A stretch of 49,929 nucleotides of DNA from contig JAEZYD010000055.1 of assembly GCA_023419375.1 (NCBI GenBank), positions 1 through 49,929 on the forward strand. The letters are read 5' to 3'. The position numbers were made by a program, and so were the translations under genes. This document shows positions 1-8,698 of the stretch, piece by piece (the stretch's first letter is position 1; every line of letters starts with the position of its first letter). The DNA comes from Pseudomonadota bacterium. Lineage in GTDB: Bacteria > Desulfobacterota > Desulfovibrionia > Desulfovibrionales > Desulfovibrionaceae. The notes under the pieces are model-generated. The model was not told the origin of the DNA. It worked only from the letters and a program-made list of their open reading frames with translations, and did not search any database.

Positions 1-74
1 TGGAAAAGAACAGCGTATCTGCCGATATGGACGCATCGTTATAATTTTTTGCGACCACACTCGGCTCTTGGCAG

Positions 75-102
75 AAAACCTCCAGCTTCAAAGCTGGGAG
101 GG
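75..102 (-). terminator. Rho-independent terminator after the ppx-type gene
   Basis: A 10-bp hairpin (79-88 pairing with 93-102, one mismatch, 4-nt loop) is followed on the minus strand by TTTTC. It lies about 25 bp past the stop codon of the phosphatase gene at 128-1048, so it probably ends the polyphosphate transcript. Confidence 0.6.
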
Positions 103-127
103 TGAACAACGTGTTGACACTCTACAC

Positions 128-1048
128 CTAGTGCGCCAACCCGGGGCAGACCCGGTCTTCAAGGCTGTCCGCATTGAGCCACATGTGGCGGATGATGCCG
201 TCCACAAGGCCTATCTTGGGTATGACAAGCTGCTTTGCTCCCGACATGTCGACAACGCCGAGGAATATGTCCAGCGCCGGAACAATAACGTCCGCCCGGT
301 AGGCGTTGAGACTGTATTTTTCCATGCGGCCTTCCAGCGGCAGGGCCAGCAGATCCTTGTACAGGGCGCGCAGTTCCGGCGCGCCCACTGGCTTGCCTTC
401 ACGTTTTTCGAGCAGCTTTGAAACCTTGTTGATGTTGCCGCCAGAGGCAATGACGCATTCCGGCGCATAGGTTTCACCCAGTCTGCGCATTTCTGCGGCA
501 AAGCGCTCGCGCTCACGAGGGTCCACGGCTTTGGCGAGGATGCGCACCGTGCCGAGCTGAAAGGAAAAAGCCTCTTGCAGCTTGCCGTCGCGAAGGGCAA
601 CCACCTCTGTGCTGCCGCCGCCCACATCCACGTACAGGGCGCTGTTCACATCGGTGTATCTGGCGAGGGCGTTGGCGTTAAAGAGAATCTGCGCTTCTTC
701 CAGCCCGCTGATGATATCTATGCGCAGGCCTGTTTTTTCGCGCACAAGATTCATGATATCCTGCCCGTTGGCGGCATCGCGCATGGCGCTGGTGGCGCAG
801 ATGCGGTAGTGGTCAACCCCGTAGGCCCGCATGATGTGGGCAACGCCGATCATGGCGTCCACAAAGGCGGCCTGCTTTTGTTCAGAGATGGCCCCGTAAA
901 GGAAAACATCCGTCCCAAGGCGGATAGGAATGCGAAGGTAGGCATTTTTTTTGACTGGCTTGTCGGGGCTCAGCTCCTCAACATTGCTGATGAGAAAGCG
1001 TATGGCGTTGGAGCCCACGTCAATGGCGGCAAGCATGCTGGGTTTCAC
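128..1048 (-). CDS. ppx: Ppx/GppA-family exopolyphosphatase / pppGpp phosphohydrolase
   Basis: Member of the actin-like ASKHA fold Ppx/GppA family, which hydrolyses terminal phosphate from inorganic polyphosphate or pppGpp. Visible motifs: the N-terminal phosphate-1 loop AIDVGSNAIRFLI (residues 8-20), a catalytic-Glu segment SGLEEAQ (114-120) and the second phosphate loop DVGGGSTEV (141-149). At 306 aa it is the short form: the two ASKHA subdomains without the C-terminal HD-like domain of E. coli Ppx (about 510 aa). The start is GTG at 1048, preceded by AGGAG with 5-6 nt spacing; an internal ATG at 1036 is less well placed. ppk1 lies upstream on the same strand, which favours polyphosphate as substrate. 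GppA activity cannot be excluded from sequence. Confidence 0.85.
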   Translation of the reverse strand: MKPSMLAAIDVGSNAIRFLISNVEELSPDKPVKKNAYLRIPIRLGTDVFLYGAISEQKQAAFVDAMIGVAHIMRAYGVDHYRICATSAMRDAANGQDIMNLVREKTGLRIDIISGLEEAQILFNANALARYTDVNSALYVDVGGGSTEVVALRDGKLQEAFSFQLGTVRILAKAVDPRERERFAAEMRRLGETYAPECVIASGGNINKVSKLLEKREGKPVGAPELRALYKDLLALPLEGRMEKYSLNAYRADVIVPALDIFLGVVDMSGAKQLVIPKIGLVDGIIRHMWLNADSLEDRVCPGLAH

Positions 1049-1402
1049 GCTGTCTCCTCTGGAGCGTTTAACACTTGAAATACTCGCTTACGGCAGGCAA
1101 AGCCTGTCTGCTCGCGTTTCGCTGCGAGGATTTTCAGAAAGATCCTTGCAGCGCAGTTAACTCTCTTCTTTCGTAAACTGCTCGTGCGTCAGTGGGTGAA
1201 ATGCCTTGCGGCAGTTACCGCAAGCCCTGAGGCGCGGTTGGGTAAGAGTACACCAAGACCGCAGGAATATACACTGCTTTTTGGGGCGAGGGGTGCAGAA
1301 AAGCCTGCGTCTTGAGGGCTTATTTACAGTGAATGCCTGCACATCGGCGCGGTTTTTTCAGCGCTCCGGCAGAGCAGTCATGCCTTAGAATGGCAGGCGG
1401 CT
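1049..1402. other. Intergenic region between ppk1 and ppx
   Basis: This 354-bp gap separates the end of ppk1 from the start of the phosphatase gene. It holds two small hairpins: CAGGC/GCCTG near 1095-1107, and CTCGC/GCGAG near 1111-1130. There is also a weak 61-codon minus-strand reading frame (1157-1342, GTG start) whose product ends with one CxxC and His residues; I do not call it a gene. No convincing promoter or terminator is seen. Confidence 0.5.
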
Positions 1403-3607
1403 CTATGTTTCGGCCATTGCGCCAGCCGTTTCATCGCGCGTGGTGGCAGGCGCCGTGCGCGCGGGCTTTCGGTTTTTGGCTGCGGGTGACCGCGACTTTT
1501 TGGCCCGGATGGTTTCGTTCCGGGCGTCAGGCGCATTTGCCGCAGGGCGGGCGGCCATATGGCTGTAATATTCGTGCAGCACCGTTTGCGAGCGGCAAGG
1601 GGCCGCGGATTCGCCCTTGCTGTATTTGTTGACCCCGGTGCCGTCAAGAATGCGGGCCTTGACGTTATCCGCCCACTGAATGTCAAAAATATCCCGCAGG
1701 TTCTGGCGCAGGGCCGGGCAGTGGACAGGGGCCGCCACCTCCAGCCTGCGGTCAAGATTGCGGGGCATCCAGTCGGCGCTTGAGATATAGGCCAGCTCGC
1801 TGCCGTTGTTGCAAAAGAGCGCAATGCGCGCATGCTCGAGAAATTTGTCCACAATGCTGATGGCCTGGATGTTTTCGCTCAGCCCCAGAATCTGCGGCTT
1901 GAGGCAGCAGGCGCTGCGCACAATGAGGCGTATTTCCACCCCGGCTTTGCTGGCCCGGTAGAGCAGGCGGATCATGGATTCATCGGTGAGGCTGTTGAGT
2001 TTGACGTGGATATAGGCCTTTTTTCCGGCCTTGGCATAGCGTATTTCGCGCTCGATGGCATTGCTGAAAAAGGCGCGCATGCACTGGGGGGCCGCCACCA
2101 GCTCCCGGCACGAAACCGGCTTGTGCGAGGCATTGAGAAAATTGAAGATGGTGCGGGCGTCTTCCGCAAAGCCGGGATTGGCGGAGAGCAGCCCCATGTC
2201 GCTGTACAGCCGCGCCGTGTCTTCGTTGAAGTTGCCGGTGCCGATGTAGACATAGCCTGTTTTTTTGCCGCCCTCGGCGCGCTCCACAAGAATGACCTTG
2301 CTGTGCACCTTGAGGTCCTTGAGGCCGTGGATAACGCGCACCCCGCCCTGATGCAGCATGTCGATGCTTTTGACGTTGCGCTCCTCGTCAAAGCGGGCCA
2401 TGAGCTCCACGCAGGCCGTAACCCTTTTGCCGTTCTGCGCTGCGTTTATAAGAGCGTTGATGATGCGTGAATGGTCAGCCGTGCGGTACAGGGTGATGGA
2501 AATATCCGTCACCTTGGGGTCGATGGCCGCCTCGCACAGAAATTCCACCACATGATTGAATGTATGGTAGGGAAAGTGCAGCAGAATATCCTTGCTGCGC
2601 ACCACCTTGAGAATGCTGGAAAAGGGTTTGATATCCGGATGGGTGAGGGCGGGCATGACGGCGTTTTCCAGATCGGGCCGCACGCGCGGAAAGCTCATGA
2701 GGCTGCGCATCATGTGGTAGCGCGCGCCGGGGTCAAGCTCGCTCTTTTTGAGGTTGAGCTTTGAGGCCAGCAGAAAGAGCAGGTCTTCTGGCATGGCGCT
2801 GTCGTAAATAAGGCGCACGGGGCGGCCCCGCAGGCGGTGCTCCAGCCCTTCTTCCATTTTTTCAATGAGGCTTTTGGACACGTCGTCGTCAAGGCTCAGC
2901 TCCGCATCGCGCATTACCTTGAATGTGTATGCGGAAATGCGGTCGTAGTTGAACATGAAGAAAATATTGTTCAGGCACAGCCTGATGATGTCGTCCACAA
3001 AGATGATGTCGTGGCAGCCGGGCGACGAGGGCATTTCCACAAAGCGCGGGCAGGCGGCGTTGACGGGGATGCGCAGCACCGCATAGCGGCATTTGCCGGG
3101 GGCAGCATCCGATTCCATCTTGACGGCATGGTATATCTGGCTGTCTTGCAGAAAGGGCAGCCGGGCGGATTTGTTCAGAATAAGCGGCACCAGCTGCGGG
3201 TAGACCACATTGCCGAAATAGCCACGGCAAAAGGCATCCTGACCTTCGCTGAGTTCTGTTTCATCGCGTACACGTATGCCCTCGTGCTCCATGGCGTCCA
3301 GCACTTCCTCGTAGGTTTCGCGAAAGGCCGTTTGCGCGGTGGCGGCCTTGTCGTTAACACGCTGCAAGGCTTCATCCGGGGTCAAGCCGCCCATGAGCAG
3401 CGGTTTTATTTTGCTCTTGGAGCGGGTAAGGCGCACAAGGGAAGCCACGCGAACCTTGATGAATTCGTCCTGATTGCTGGAAAAAATACCCAGAAAGCGC
3501 AGCCGCTGCATAAGCGGCGTGGAGTGGTCGCGGGCTTCCTGCAATATTCGTTCGTTAAAGCTGAGCCAGCTCAGTTCCCTGTTGTTCATAACAGCCGAAG
3601 GCTTCAT
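1403..3607 (-). CDS. ppk1: Polyphosphate kinase 1
   Basis: Reversibly transfers the gamma-phosphate of ATP to polyphosphate. The 734-aa product has the usual four-domain PPK1 layout. The N-terminal domain starts NRELSWLSFNERILQEA. The phospholipase-D-like C-terminal half carries MARFDEERN, the phospho-accepting His in VHSKVILVE, and IGTGNFNEDTARLYSD. The C-terminal tail of about 45 residues is Ala/Arg/Lys-rich and goes beyond the conserved fold. I chose ATG 3607 (MKPSAVMNNREL) because CGGGAG lies 7 nt upstream. The frame stays open for 58 further codons upstream, without family similarity. It is followed on the same strand by the Ppx/GppA gene, a common pairing for polyphosphate turnover. Confidence 0.95.
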   Translation of the reverse strand: MKPSAVMNNRELSWLSFNERILQEARDHSTPLMQRLRFLGIFSSNQDEFIKVRVASLVRLTRSKSKIKPLLMGGLTPDEALQRVNDKAATAQTAFRETYEEVLDAMEHEGIRVRDETELSEGQDAFCRGYFGNVVYPQLVPLILNKSARLPFLQDSQIYHAVKMESDAAPGKCRYAVLRIPVNAACPRFVEMPSSPGCHDIIFVDDIIRLCLNNIFFMFNYDRISAYTFKVMRDAELSLDDDVSKSLIEKMEEGLEHRLRGRPVRLIYDSAMPEDLLFLLASKLNLKKSELDPGARYHMMRSLMSFPRVRPDLENAVMPALTHPDIKPFSSILKVVRSKDILLHFPYHTFNHVVEFLCEAAIDPKVTDISITLYRTADHSRIINALINAAQNGKRVTACVELMARFDEERNVKSIDMLHQGGVRVIHGLKDLKVHSKVILVERAEGGKKTGYVYIGTGNFNEDTARLYSDMGLLSANPGFAEDARTIFNFLNASHKPVSCRELVAAPQCMRAFFSNAIEREIRYAKAGKKAYIHVKLNSLTDESMIRLLYRASKAGVEIRLIVRSACCLKPQILGLSENIQAISIVDKFLEHARIALFCNNGSELAYISSADWMPRNLDRRLEVAAPVHCPALRQNLRDIFDIQWADNVKARILDGTGVNKYSKGESAAPCRSQTVLHEYYSHMAARPAANAPDARNETIRAKKSRSPAAKNRKPARTAPATTRDETAGAMAET

Positions 3608-3756
3608 CGTATGCTCCCGTGGCATTGGTAAAACTGCAGGGCAATAACTACCCGCGCTTACGACTGTTATGTATGATGGATTTGTTACAATTGCGTGGCG
3701 CAAGCCTGTGTTTGTCGATGCGCCGGGCAAGGCTCTGTTGCTTTTGGCGCACGCCA

Positions 3757-3793
3757 ATAAAAAGGGCGTCCGCCTGTGCATGGCGGACGCCCC
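3757..3793 (-). terminator. Rho-independent terminator of the chemoreceptor gene
   Basis: A perfect 11-bp GC-rich stem (3764-3774 with 3782-3792, 7-nt loop) is followed on the minus strand by TTTTTATT. It starts about 30 bp after the stop codon of the chemoreceptor gene. Confidence 0.85.
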
Positions 3794-3820
3794 GATGGCT
3801 ATTGTATGGTATGGGTCGCG

Positions 3821-5911
3821 TTAGCCGCGCTTCATGTCAGCCACAAGCTTGCTCAGGGTGCTCGCCTGAGTTGCCAGATCCGCCACAGAGCCGGAAGCGG
3901 CGTTCATGGCGTGGGCTGTCTGCTCGGAACGTTCGTTGACCTCAAGGATTGACTTGTTGATCTCGTCGCTGCTTGCGGACTGTTCCTCGCTGGCCGTTGC
4001 GATGGCGCGTACCTGATCGGCTGTGGAAAGCGCATTGTTGACGATTTCGCGCAGGGCTTCGCCCGATTTGTTGGCAAACGTTGTGGCGGTTTGCACCTGT
4101 TCAAGGGCGTTGTCCATACTTTGCACGCTCTTGGAGGTGCTTTGCTGGATGGCCGCAATGGCGTTGCCCACATCGTTGGTGGAAGCCATGGTCTTTTCCG
4201 CCAGTTTGCGCACTTCATCGGCCACCACGGCAAAGCCACGGCCAGCCTCGCCAGCTCGGGCGGCTTCAATGGCGGCGTTGAGGGCCAGCAGGTTGGTCTG
4301 GTCGGCTATGTCTGAAATAACGTTCATGATACGGCTGATGGCCTGGGCATGCTCGTTGAGCGTACCCATGTCATCCTTGAGCGCCATGGAAACAGAGTGG
4401 ACGCGGTCAATGCTTTGCAGGGCCTGCTGCACGATTTTTTCGCCGTTTTCGGCATTGGCCCTGGTCTGGTCGGACATGTCTGAAGCGGACGAGGCATTGC
4501 TCGCCACTTCGCGCACGGTTGCGTTCATCTGGTTCATGGCTGTGGCGGCATCACCAAGGCGCAGGGCCGACTCGCTCGAAAGGTGGTTGGCCTGACCGAT
4601 GTGGGCTTCAAGCTCGTTTGACGCGGAGGATATGACCTTCACCACTTCTTCCAGTTGCATGGCGGCAGAGAGCATACCCTCGCGGCGGGCGTTTTCCGCC
4701 TCTTTGCGGGCTTCTTCGGCCTGCTCTGTGGCAGCTTTTGCCAGGGCGGTCTGCTGCTCGGCCTCCTCGCCTTTCTGGCGGGCGGTGGTGATCATTTCCT
4801 GCAGATTGCCAACCATGTTCAGCAGGGCAGCGTGCAGCTCGGCCAGTTCGCCGTAGAATTGCCTGGCGTCAAGGTTCACGTTGAGATCGCCGGTGGCGAC
4901 CTTGTCGGCCTCTTTAACAATAAGGCTCAGGGGCCGATTGATGGAGCGCGCGATGGCCCAGGCGATCAGCAGCATGATCAGAGCCACGCTCAGGGTAATG
5001 ATCACGCTGGCGTGCACGGCAGTGTTGGTGGCCGCAAAAATTTCTTCTTCGGACTGGAGCATGAGGATCTTCCAGCCGTGCGGCGTGGTGAGCACATTGG
5101 CGCGCACTTCCTGTCCGTTCACAACGGTTTGCAGCGAGCCGTCCTTGGTGTTGAAGAGCTTCACAAAGCCGGGATCCTGTATGTCCTTGCCGATGATCTT
5201 GCCCGTCAGATCCTTGTTGCGCGGGTCGCAGAGGATGCGCCCCGTGTTTTCGAGCAGCATGAAGTAGCCGGTCTTGCCGAAATTGAGTTCGGCAAAACGC
5301 TGAGACAGGCCGTTGAGCGAAACGTCGATGCCCAGAACGCCTGTAAAGTCGCCCCGGCGCGAAAACATTTTATGCGTGATGGCCACCACAAGCTCGCCAG
5401 TGATGGAAAGGTAGCTGTCGGCCAGGCCGACCTTTTGCGCAGAAGCCGCGCGCTGCGTGTACCAGGGGCGTTTGCTGGTATTGTAGCCAGCGGGCACCTT
5501 GGCATTGTCGGCAGAGGTTGCGTAGCTGCCGTCAGTGTAGCCCGCGTAGACCTCCACGTAATCTTCGGAGCCTTCGTCAAGCCGCACCAGCGGTTGCAAG
5601 GTTTTGAAGGCGTCTACCGAGAGATCGGCGCGGAGAAAAACGTCCGCTTCTTTATTGTTGGAGAAGTTGGGGAAAAGCCCCACAGCTTCAGCAATGTAAG
5701 GTTCCTGCGCCAGCAGGGCAACGTCGCGTTCCGCCCCGCTGATGAATGTTTCCACATAGTTGTTCATGAGGCGCAACTGGGTTGATGAATTGGAAATATA
5801 GCTTTCCTCGGCATTGTTGCGCATGGTCATGACCATGAAGGGCATGGTGCCTGCTGCCATCACAATAATTGTAAAAAGGAATCCCAGGATAACGCGTAGT
5901 CTGATAGTCAT
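3821..5911 (-). CDS. Methyl-accepting chemotaxis protein with dCache sensor
   Basis: A membrane chemoreceptor of 696 aa. TM1 is at about residues 7-29. The periplasmic region at 30-299 reads as a double-Cache sensor and includes the KRPWYTQ motif (147-153). TM2 is at about 300-322, followed by HAMP (about 322-375), an Ala/Glu-rich coiled coil, and the MCP signalling hairpin with DQTNLLALNAAIEAARAGE. There is no C-terminal CheR/CheB-docking pentapeptide. ATG 5911 has AGGAG at 7 nt; a TTG six codons upstream lacks this spacing. The gene is monocistronic, with a sigma-28-like promoter upstream and a terminator downstream. dCache receptors often bind amino acids or carboxylates, but the ligand cannot be read from the sequence. 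Confidence 0.95.
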   Translation of the reverse strand: MTIRLRVILGFLFTIIVMAAGTMPFMVMTMRNNAEESYISNSSTQLRLMNNYVETFISGAERDVALLAQEPYIAEAVGLFPNFSNNKEADVFLRADLSVDAFKTLQPLVRLDEGSEDYVEVYAGYTDGSYATSADNAKVPAGYNTSKRPWYTQRAASAQKVGLADSYLSITGELVVAITHKMFSRRGDFTGVLGIDVSLNGLSQRFAELNFGKTGYFMLLENTGRILCDPRNKDLTGKIIGKDIQDPGFVKLFNTKDGSLQTVVNGQEVRANVLTTPHGWKILMLQSEEEIFAATNTAVHASVIITLSVALIMLLIAWAIARSINRPLSLIVKEADKVATGDLNVNLDARQFYGELAELHAALLNMVGNLQEMITTARQKGEEAEQQTALAKAATEQAEEARKEAENARREGMLSAAMQLEEVVKVISSASNELEAHIGQANHLSSESALRLGDAATAMNQMNATVREVASNASSASDMSDQTRANAENGEKIVQQALQSIDRVHSVSMALKDDMGTLNEHAQAISRIMNVISDIADQTNLLALNAAIEAARAGEAGRGFAVVADEVRKLAEKTMASTNDVGNAIAAIQQSTSKSVQSMDNALEQVQTATTFANKSGEALREIVNNALSTADQVRAIATASEEQSASSDEINKSILEVNERSEQTAHAMNAASGSVADLATQASTLSKLVADMKRG

Positions 5912-5977
5912 AGCAAGGCTCCTGCTCAATCTGAAATGGACGTGCGTCCAGCCTGGCGGATCTGACGCATAACTAAG

Positions 5978-6004
5978 CTATCGGTTTGTTTTCCAGAAGC
6001 TTAA
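5978..6004 (-). promoter_or_regulatory. Sigma-28 (FliA)-like promoter for the chemoreceptor gene
   Basis: Read on the minus strand: TTAA, exactly 15 nt, then ACCGATAG. The FliA consensus is TAAA-N15-GCCGATAA, so 3/4 and 6/8 positions match with ideal spacing. It sits about 67 bp upstream of the chemoreceptor ATG, where a motility-class gene would be expected to carry it. Confidence 0.55.
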
Positions 6005-6096
6005 TATCTGAAATGCAAATGTAACATGAAAAAGGCGATGGGGGATGGCGACACATACGCATTATCCCCCGTGCGCGCAAGAGGGGCAAGTCGCGC

Positions 6097-6124
6097 TTGC
6101 CTGCTGCCCATGAGTGCGTATACC
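6097..6124 (+). promoter_or_regulatory. Possible sigma-70 promoter for the NRAMP gene
   Basis: TTGCCT (6097-6102), a 16-nt spacer and TATACC (6119-6124) lie 90 bp before the transporter start. A short G/C hairpin (GGGGGAT 6040-6046 with ATCCCCC 6064-6070) lies further upstream. I did not recognise a Mur, MntR or Fur box, or the yybP-ykoY Mn riboswitch, in the 302-bp gap from 5912 to 6213. Confidence 0.3.
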
Positions 6125-6213
6125 GTCAGGTTGCAATATGGCAGCATCCGGTGTTGCTGCGCGGTCAGGCTGCGCACCGCCGGTTAATCAAATTGAAGAT
6201 CGGGAAGGTTTAC

Positions 6214-7479
6214 ATGAGTGCAACAAGCTTTTGGAGCAGGTGCAATGTGTCGGGCATTGCCCATAAGGGTGAAGAGTTCCTCAAATTTGTGGGGCCGGGT
6301 CTGCTGGTGACAGTTGGATTTATCGACCCCGGCAACTGGGCCGCCAATCTGGCCGCCGGGGCGGAGTACGGTTATTCCCTGCTGTGGATGGTGAGCCTTT
6401 CCACCTTTATGCTCATTGTATTGCAGCACAATGCGGCCCATCTGGGCATTGTGACGGGCAAGTGCATGGCCGAGGCCATAACGGAGTATTTTCCCTGCAC
6501 CATTGGTCGGCTTGTGCTGTTTAGCGCCTTTGGCGCTTCGGTCATGACCAGCATGGCTGAGATTCTCGGCGGGGCCATTGCCCTGCGCATGCTTTTTTCC
6601 ATCCCCTTGCCCATTGGCGCAACTCTCACGGCTCTGCTCGCTGGCGGCCTTTTGCTGTTCAATTCGTACAACAAGGTTGAAAAGTGGATCATCGGCTTTG
6701 TATCGCTGATCGGCATAGCCTTTTTGTACGAGCTGTGGCTGGTGCCCGCCGGGTGGCTCCCTCAGGCTGCCGTGGGCTGGGTGATGCCAGCCTTTCCCGA
6801 AGGTTCCATGCTGGTGATCATGAGCGTGCTCGGCGCAGTGGTGATGCCGCACAATCTTTTTTTGCATTCCGAAATTATTCAGAGCCGCCAGTGGAATCTT
6901 GAGGGCGACGCCTTTATCAAAAAACGCCTCGACTATGAATTTTTTGACACGCTCTTTGCCATGCTGGTGGGGTGGGCCATCAACAGCGCCATGATCATTC
7001 TGGCAGCTGCGGTGTTCTGGACAGCGGGGGAACACGTGACGGAACTTGAACAGGCCCGCGACCTGCTCAAGCCCCTGCTGGGCGAAAACGCCTCGGTGAT
7101 TTTTGCCGTAGCCTTGCTGTTTGCCGGGGTGGCCTCGTCCGTCACCTCGGGCATGGCGGGAGGCATCATGACCTCGGGCATGGCGGGCGAACCCTACAAT
7201 ACCAAGGACAAACACAGCGTCATGGGTATCGTTGGCTCGCTGGGCTGCGGCCTTGTGCTCATCTGGCTGACCAGCGACCCCTTCAAGGGCTTGCTGCTTT
7301 CGCAGATGGCTCTTTCGGTGCAGTTGCCCATCACCATGGTTTCGCTGGTGGCGCTGACATCGTCCCCCAAGGTCATGGGAAAGTACGCCAACGGCAAGGG
7401 CACAAAGCTGCTGCTCTATGCGCTGACTGGCATCGTGACCGTGCTGAACATCATGCTGCTTTTCAGCGCGCTGGATTAG
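6214..7479 (+). CDS. mntH: NRAMP-family divalent metal importer (MntH type)
   Basis: A proton-coupled Mn2+/Fe2+ importer in the inner membrane, 421 aa, with about 11 hydrophobic segments. Both NRAMP metal-binding motifs are intact: DPGNWAANLAAGAEYG in TM1 and VVMPHNLFLHSEIIQSR in TM6. ATG 6214 follows GGGAAGG at 5 nt; an earlier in-frame start at 6097 adds 39 residues unlike the family. It stands alone between the chemoreceptor and the solute-binding/GTPase/ATPase unit that starts 200 bp downstream in the same direction. That proximity hints at a shared metal theme, but no shared regulation is shown. Specificity among Mn, Fe and other metals is not determined. Confidence 0.92.
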   Translation: MSATSFWSRCNVSGIAHKGEEFLKFVGPGLLVTVGFIDPGNWAANLAAGAEYGYSLLWMVSLSTFMLIVLQHNAAHLGIVTGKCMAEAITEYFPCTIGRLVLFSAFGASVMTSMAEILGGAIALRMLFSIPLPIGATLTALLAGGLLLFNSYNKVEKWIIGFVSLIGIAFLYELWLVPAGWLPQAAVGWVMPAFPEGSMLVIMSVLGAVVMPHNLFLHSEIIQSRQWNLEGDAFIKKRLDYEFFDTLFAMLVGWAINSAMIILAAAVFWTAGEHVTELEQARDLLKPLLGENASVIFAVALLFAGVASSVTSGMAGGIMTSGMAGEPYNTKDKHSVMGIVGSLGCGLVLIWLTSDPFKGLLLSQMALSVQLPITMVSLVALTSSPKVMGKYANGKGTKLLLYALTGIVTVLNIMLLFSALD

Positions 7480-7518
7480 CGGCACTTCGGAGTCCCCCAC
7501 ATGTCCCGGACAGCGCGC

Positions 7519-7574
7519 CAATATTGTATCGAACTGCGGCTGCGGTACAATATTGTTGGGTTTCCCGGAGGGAA
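7519..7574 (+). promoter_or_regulatory. Paired palindromes upstream of the SBP/GTPase/ATPase unit
   Basis: CAATATTGTA (7519-7528) and TACAATATTG (7546-7555) form a perfect 10-bp inverted repeat. The octamer CAATATTG is itself palindromic, so there are two identical sites 29 bp apart centre to centre. A third palindrome, TTCCC-GGA-GGGAA, follows at 7562-7574. There is no T-run, so a terminator is unlikely. The arrangement resembles a double operator for a dimeric regulator. Which regulator is unknown. Confidence 0.55.
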
Positions 7575-7580
7575 TGAAAA

Positions 7581-7609
7581 TTGAATTATTTTATATATAA
7601 GAGTGTTAT
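7581..7609 (+). promoter_or_regulatory. Possible promoter of the SBP/GTPase/ATPase unit
   Basis: TTGAAT (7581-7586), a 17-nt spacer and TGTTAT (7604-7609) lie in an A/T-rich stretch just downstream of the palindromes and about 70 bp before the first gene's ATG. Each box matches the sigma-70 consensus at 4 of 6 positions. Confidence 0.3.
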
Positions 7610-7681
7610 GTAGAATTGGGCAGCGGCATGCTCCTTGCTCCACCCAGAGTGGTTCCCAAACTTTTTGCGGAAAGAGGCGCC

Positions 7682-8698
7682 ATGAAAAGGCTTGAACATC
7701 TCATGCAGTCATTGCAGCAGCAGGACGATATCCCCGTCATGGGCAAAACAGACCTGTTGCTCTATGCCCCCTGCCCGGTAAAGCTTGTGGTCAAGGAGCG
7801 CATCGAGGCCATTGCCGCAGCAGCAAACCCGCCCCTGACGGCGCATATCCCCATGGGCTGCACCTCGGTTGATCCTTATGATCCGCTGTATATGGAATCT
7901 GACGCAAACAAGCTGCCCGCCGTTATCGCGTCCATTGGCTACGGGGACTTCTGGCGCGGCGAATTTGTGCGGCGTTTTGTCAGCACGGGCGTATTTGAAA
8001 GCGTGCAGCCCCGCGTGCTGAATCCCCTGTATGCCGATGCCGGGCTGATTGACCCTGCCGGGGCATATACCATCTACGGCGTAACCCCGTACATTTTTCT
8101 GGTAGATCACAAAAAGCTGGACGGCCTGCCAGCGCCGAAAAACTGGGCAGACCTCATGAATCCCCGTTATCGCGGGCAGATTGTCATGTGCGGCGATGGC
8201 GACGACATGGCCGATGCCGTGCTGCTCAACCAGTACAAGGATTTTGGCGAACCGGGCGTTACCGGGCTTGCCGCCAACATCAAAAGCTTCATGCACTCCT
8301 CGCGCATGGCAAAGGTCTGCGGCACCGCCGCGCCCGATGCCGGGGGCATCTTTATCATCCCCCTGTTTTTTGCCGAAAGCACCAAACTGCCGGAGCACGT
8401 GGAAATTGTCTGGCCTGAGGACGGCGCGGCCGCAAGCCCCCTCTATCTGCTGGCAAAAAAATCAGAAAAGGCGCGTCTGGCACCGGTGCTGGATTTCTTT
8501 GCCAATGGCTTTGGCGGCATAGACAGCGCCGCCTGGTTCGTCCCTGTGGACGGCTCGCGCCCCTCGCAACTGCCCGCAGGGGCAAAGCTCAAATGGGTGG
8601 GCTGGGATTTTGTGGAAAGCAACGACGTGAACAGCCTGCGCGATATTCTGGCCCTGAAGTTCCGGCGGTTGCAGGCGGGCACGGCATGCGTCTCATAA
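7682..8698 (+). CDS. ABC solute-binding-like protein without a signal peptide
   Basis: A 338-aa protein that reads as a type II periplasmic-binding-fold protein of the Fe3+/spermidine-putrescine class: a strand such as DLLLYAPCPVKLVVKERIEAI, then TPYIFLVDHKKLDGLPAPKNWADLMNP and IVMCGDGDDMADAVLLNQYKD. There is no signal peptide or lipobox; the N-terminus is MKRLEHLMQSLQQQDDI. It is therefore predicted to be cytosolic, which is odd for this fold. Cysteines occur in APCPVK and GCTSVDP. ATG 7682 has AGAGG nearby; upstream in-frame ATG and TTG codons exist (7628, 7616) and add no signal sequence. It overlaps the next gene by 13 bp. It is probably a ligand-carrying partner of the GTPase and ATPase; the ligand is unknown. 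Confidence 0.75.
   Translation: MKRLEHLMQSLQQQDDIPVMGKTDLLLYAPCPVKLVVKERIEAIAAAANPPLTAHIPMGCTSVDPYDPLYMESDANKLPAVIASIGYGDFWRGEFVRRFVSTGVFESVQPRVLNPLYADAGLIDPAGAYTIYGVTPYIFLVDHKKLDGLPAPKNWADLMNPRYRGQIVMCGDGDDMADAVLLNQYKDFGEPGVTGLAANIKSFMHSSRMAKVCGTAAPDAGGIFIIPLFFAESTKLPEHVEIVWPEDGAAASPLYLLAKKSEKARLAPVLDFFANGFGGIDSAAWFVPVDGSRPSQLPAGAKLKWVGWDFVESNDVNSLRDILALKFRRLQAGTACVS

Noticed and set aside
1157..1342. 61-codon minus-strand frame with a CxxC and His residues near its end
   Set aside because: GTG start without a ribosome site, only one cysteine pair and no coupling to a neighbour. It is not enough to call a gene.
4655..5785. 376-codon plus-strand frame opposite the chemoreceptor
   Set aside because: It is a shadow of the chemoreceptor gene, whose domains are clear on the other strand. 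Long antisense frames are common in high-GC DNA.
6184..7521. 445-codon minus-strand frame opposite the NRAMP gene
   Set aside because: His/Gln-rich antisense shadow; the plus-strand frame has intact NRAMP motifs.
7519..7555. The inverted repeat as a terminator of the NRAMP gene
   Set aside because: No T-run follows, the loop is 17 nt, and each half is itself a palindrome, which suits protein binding better.
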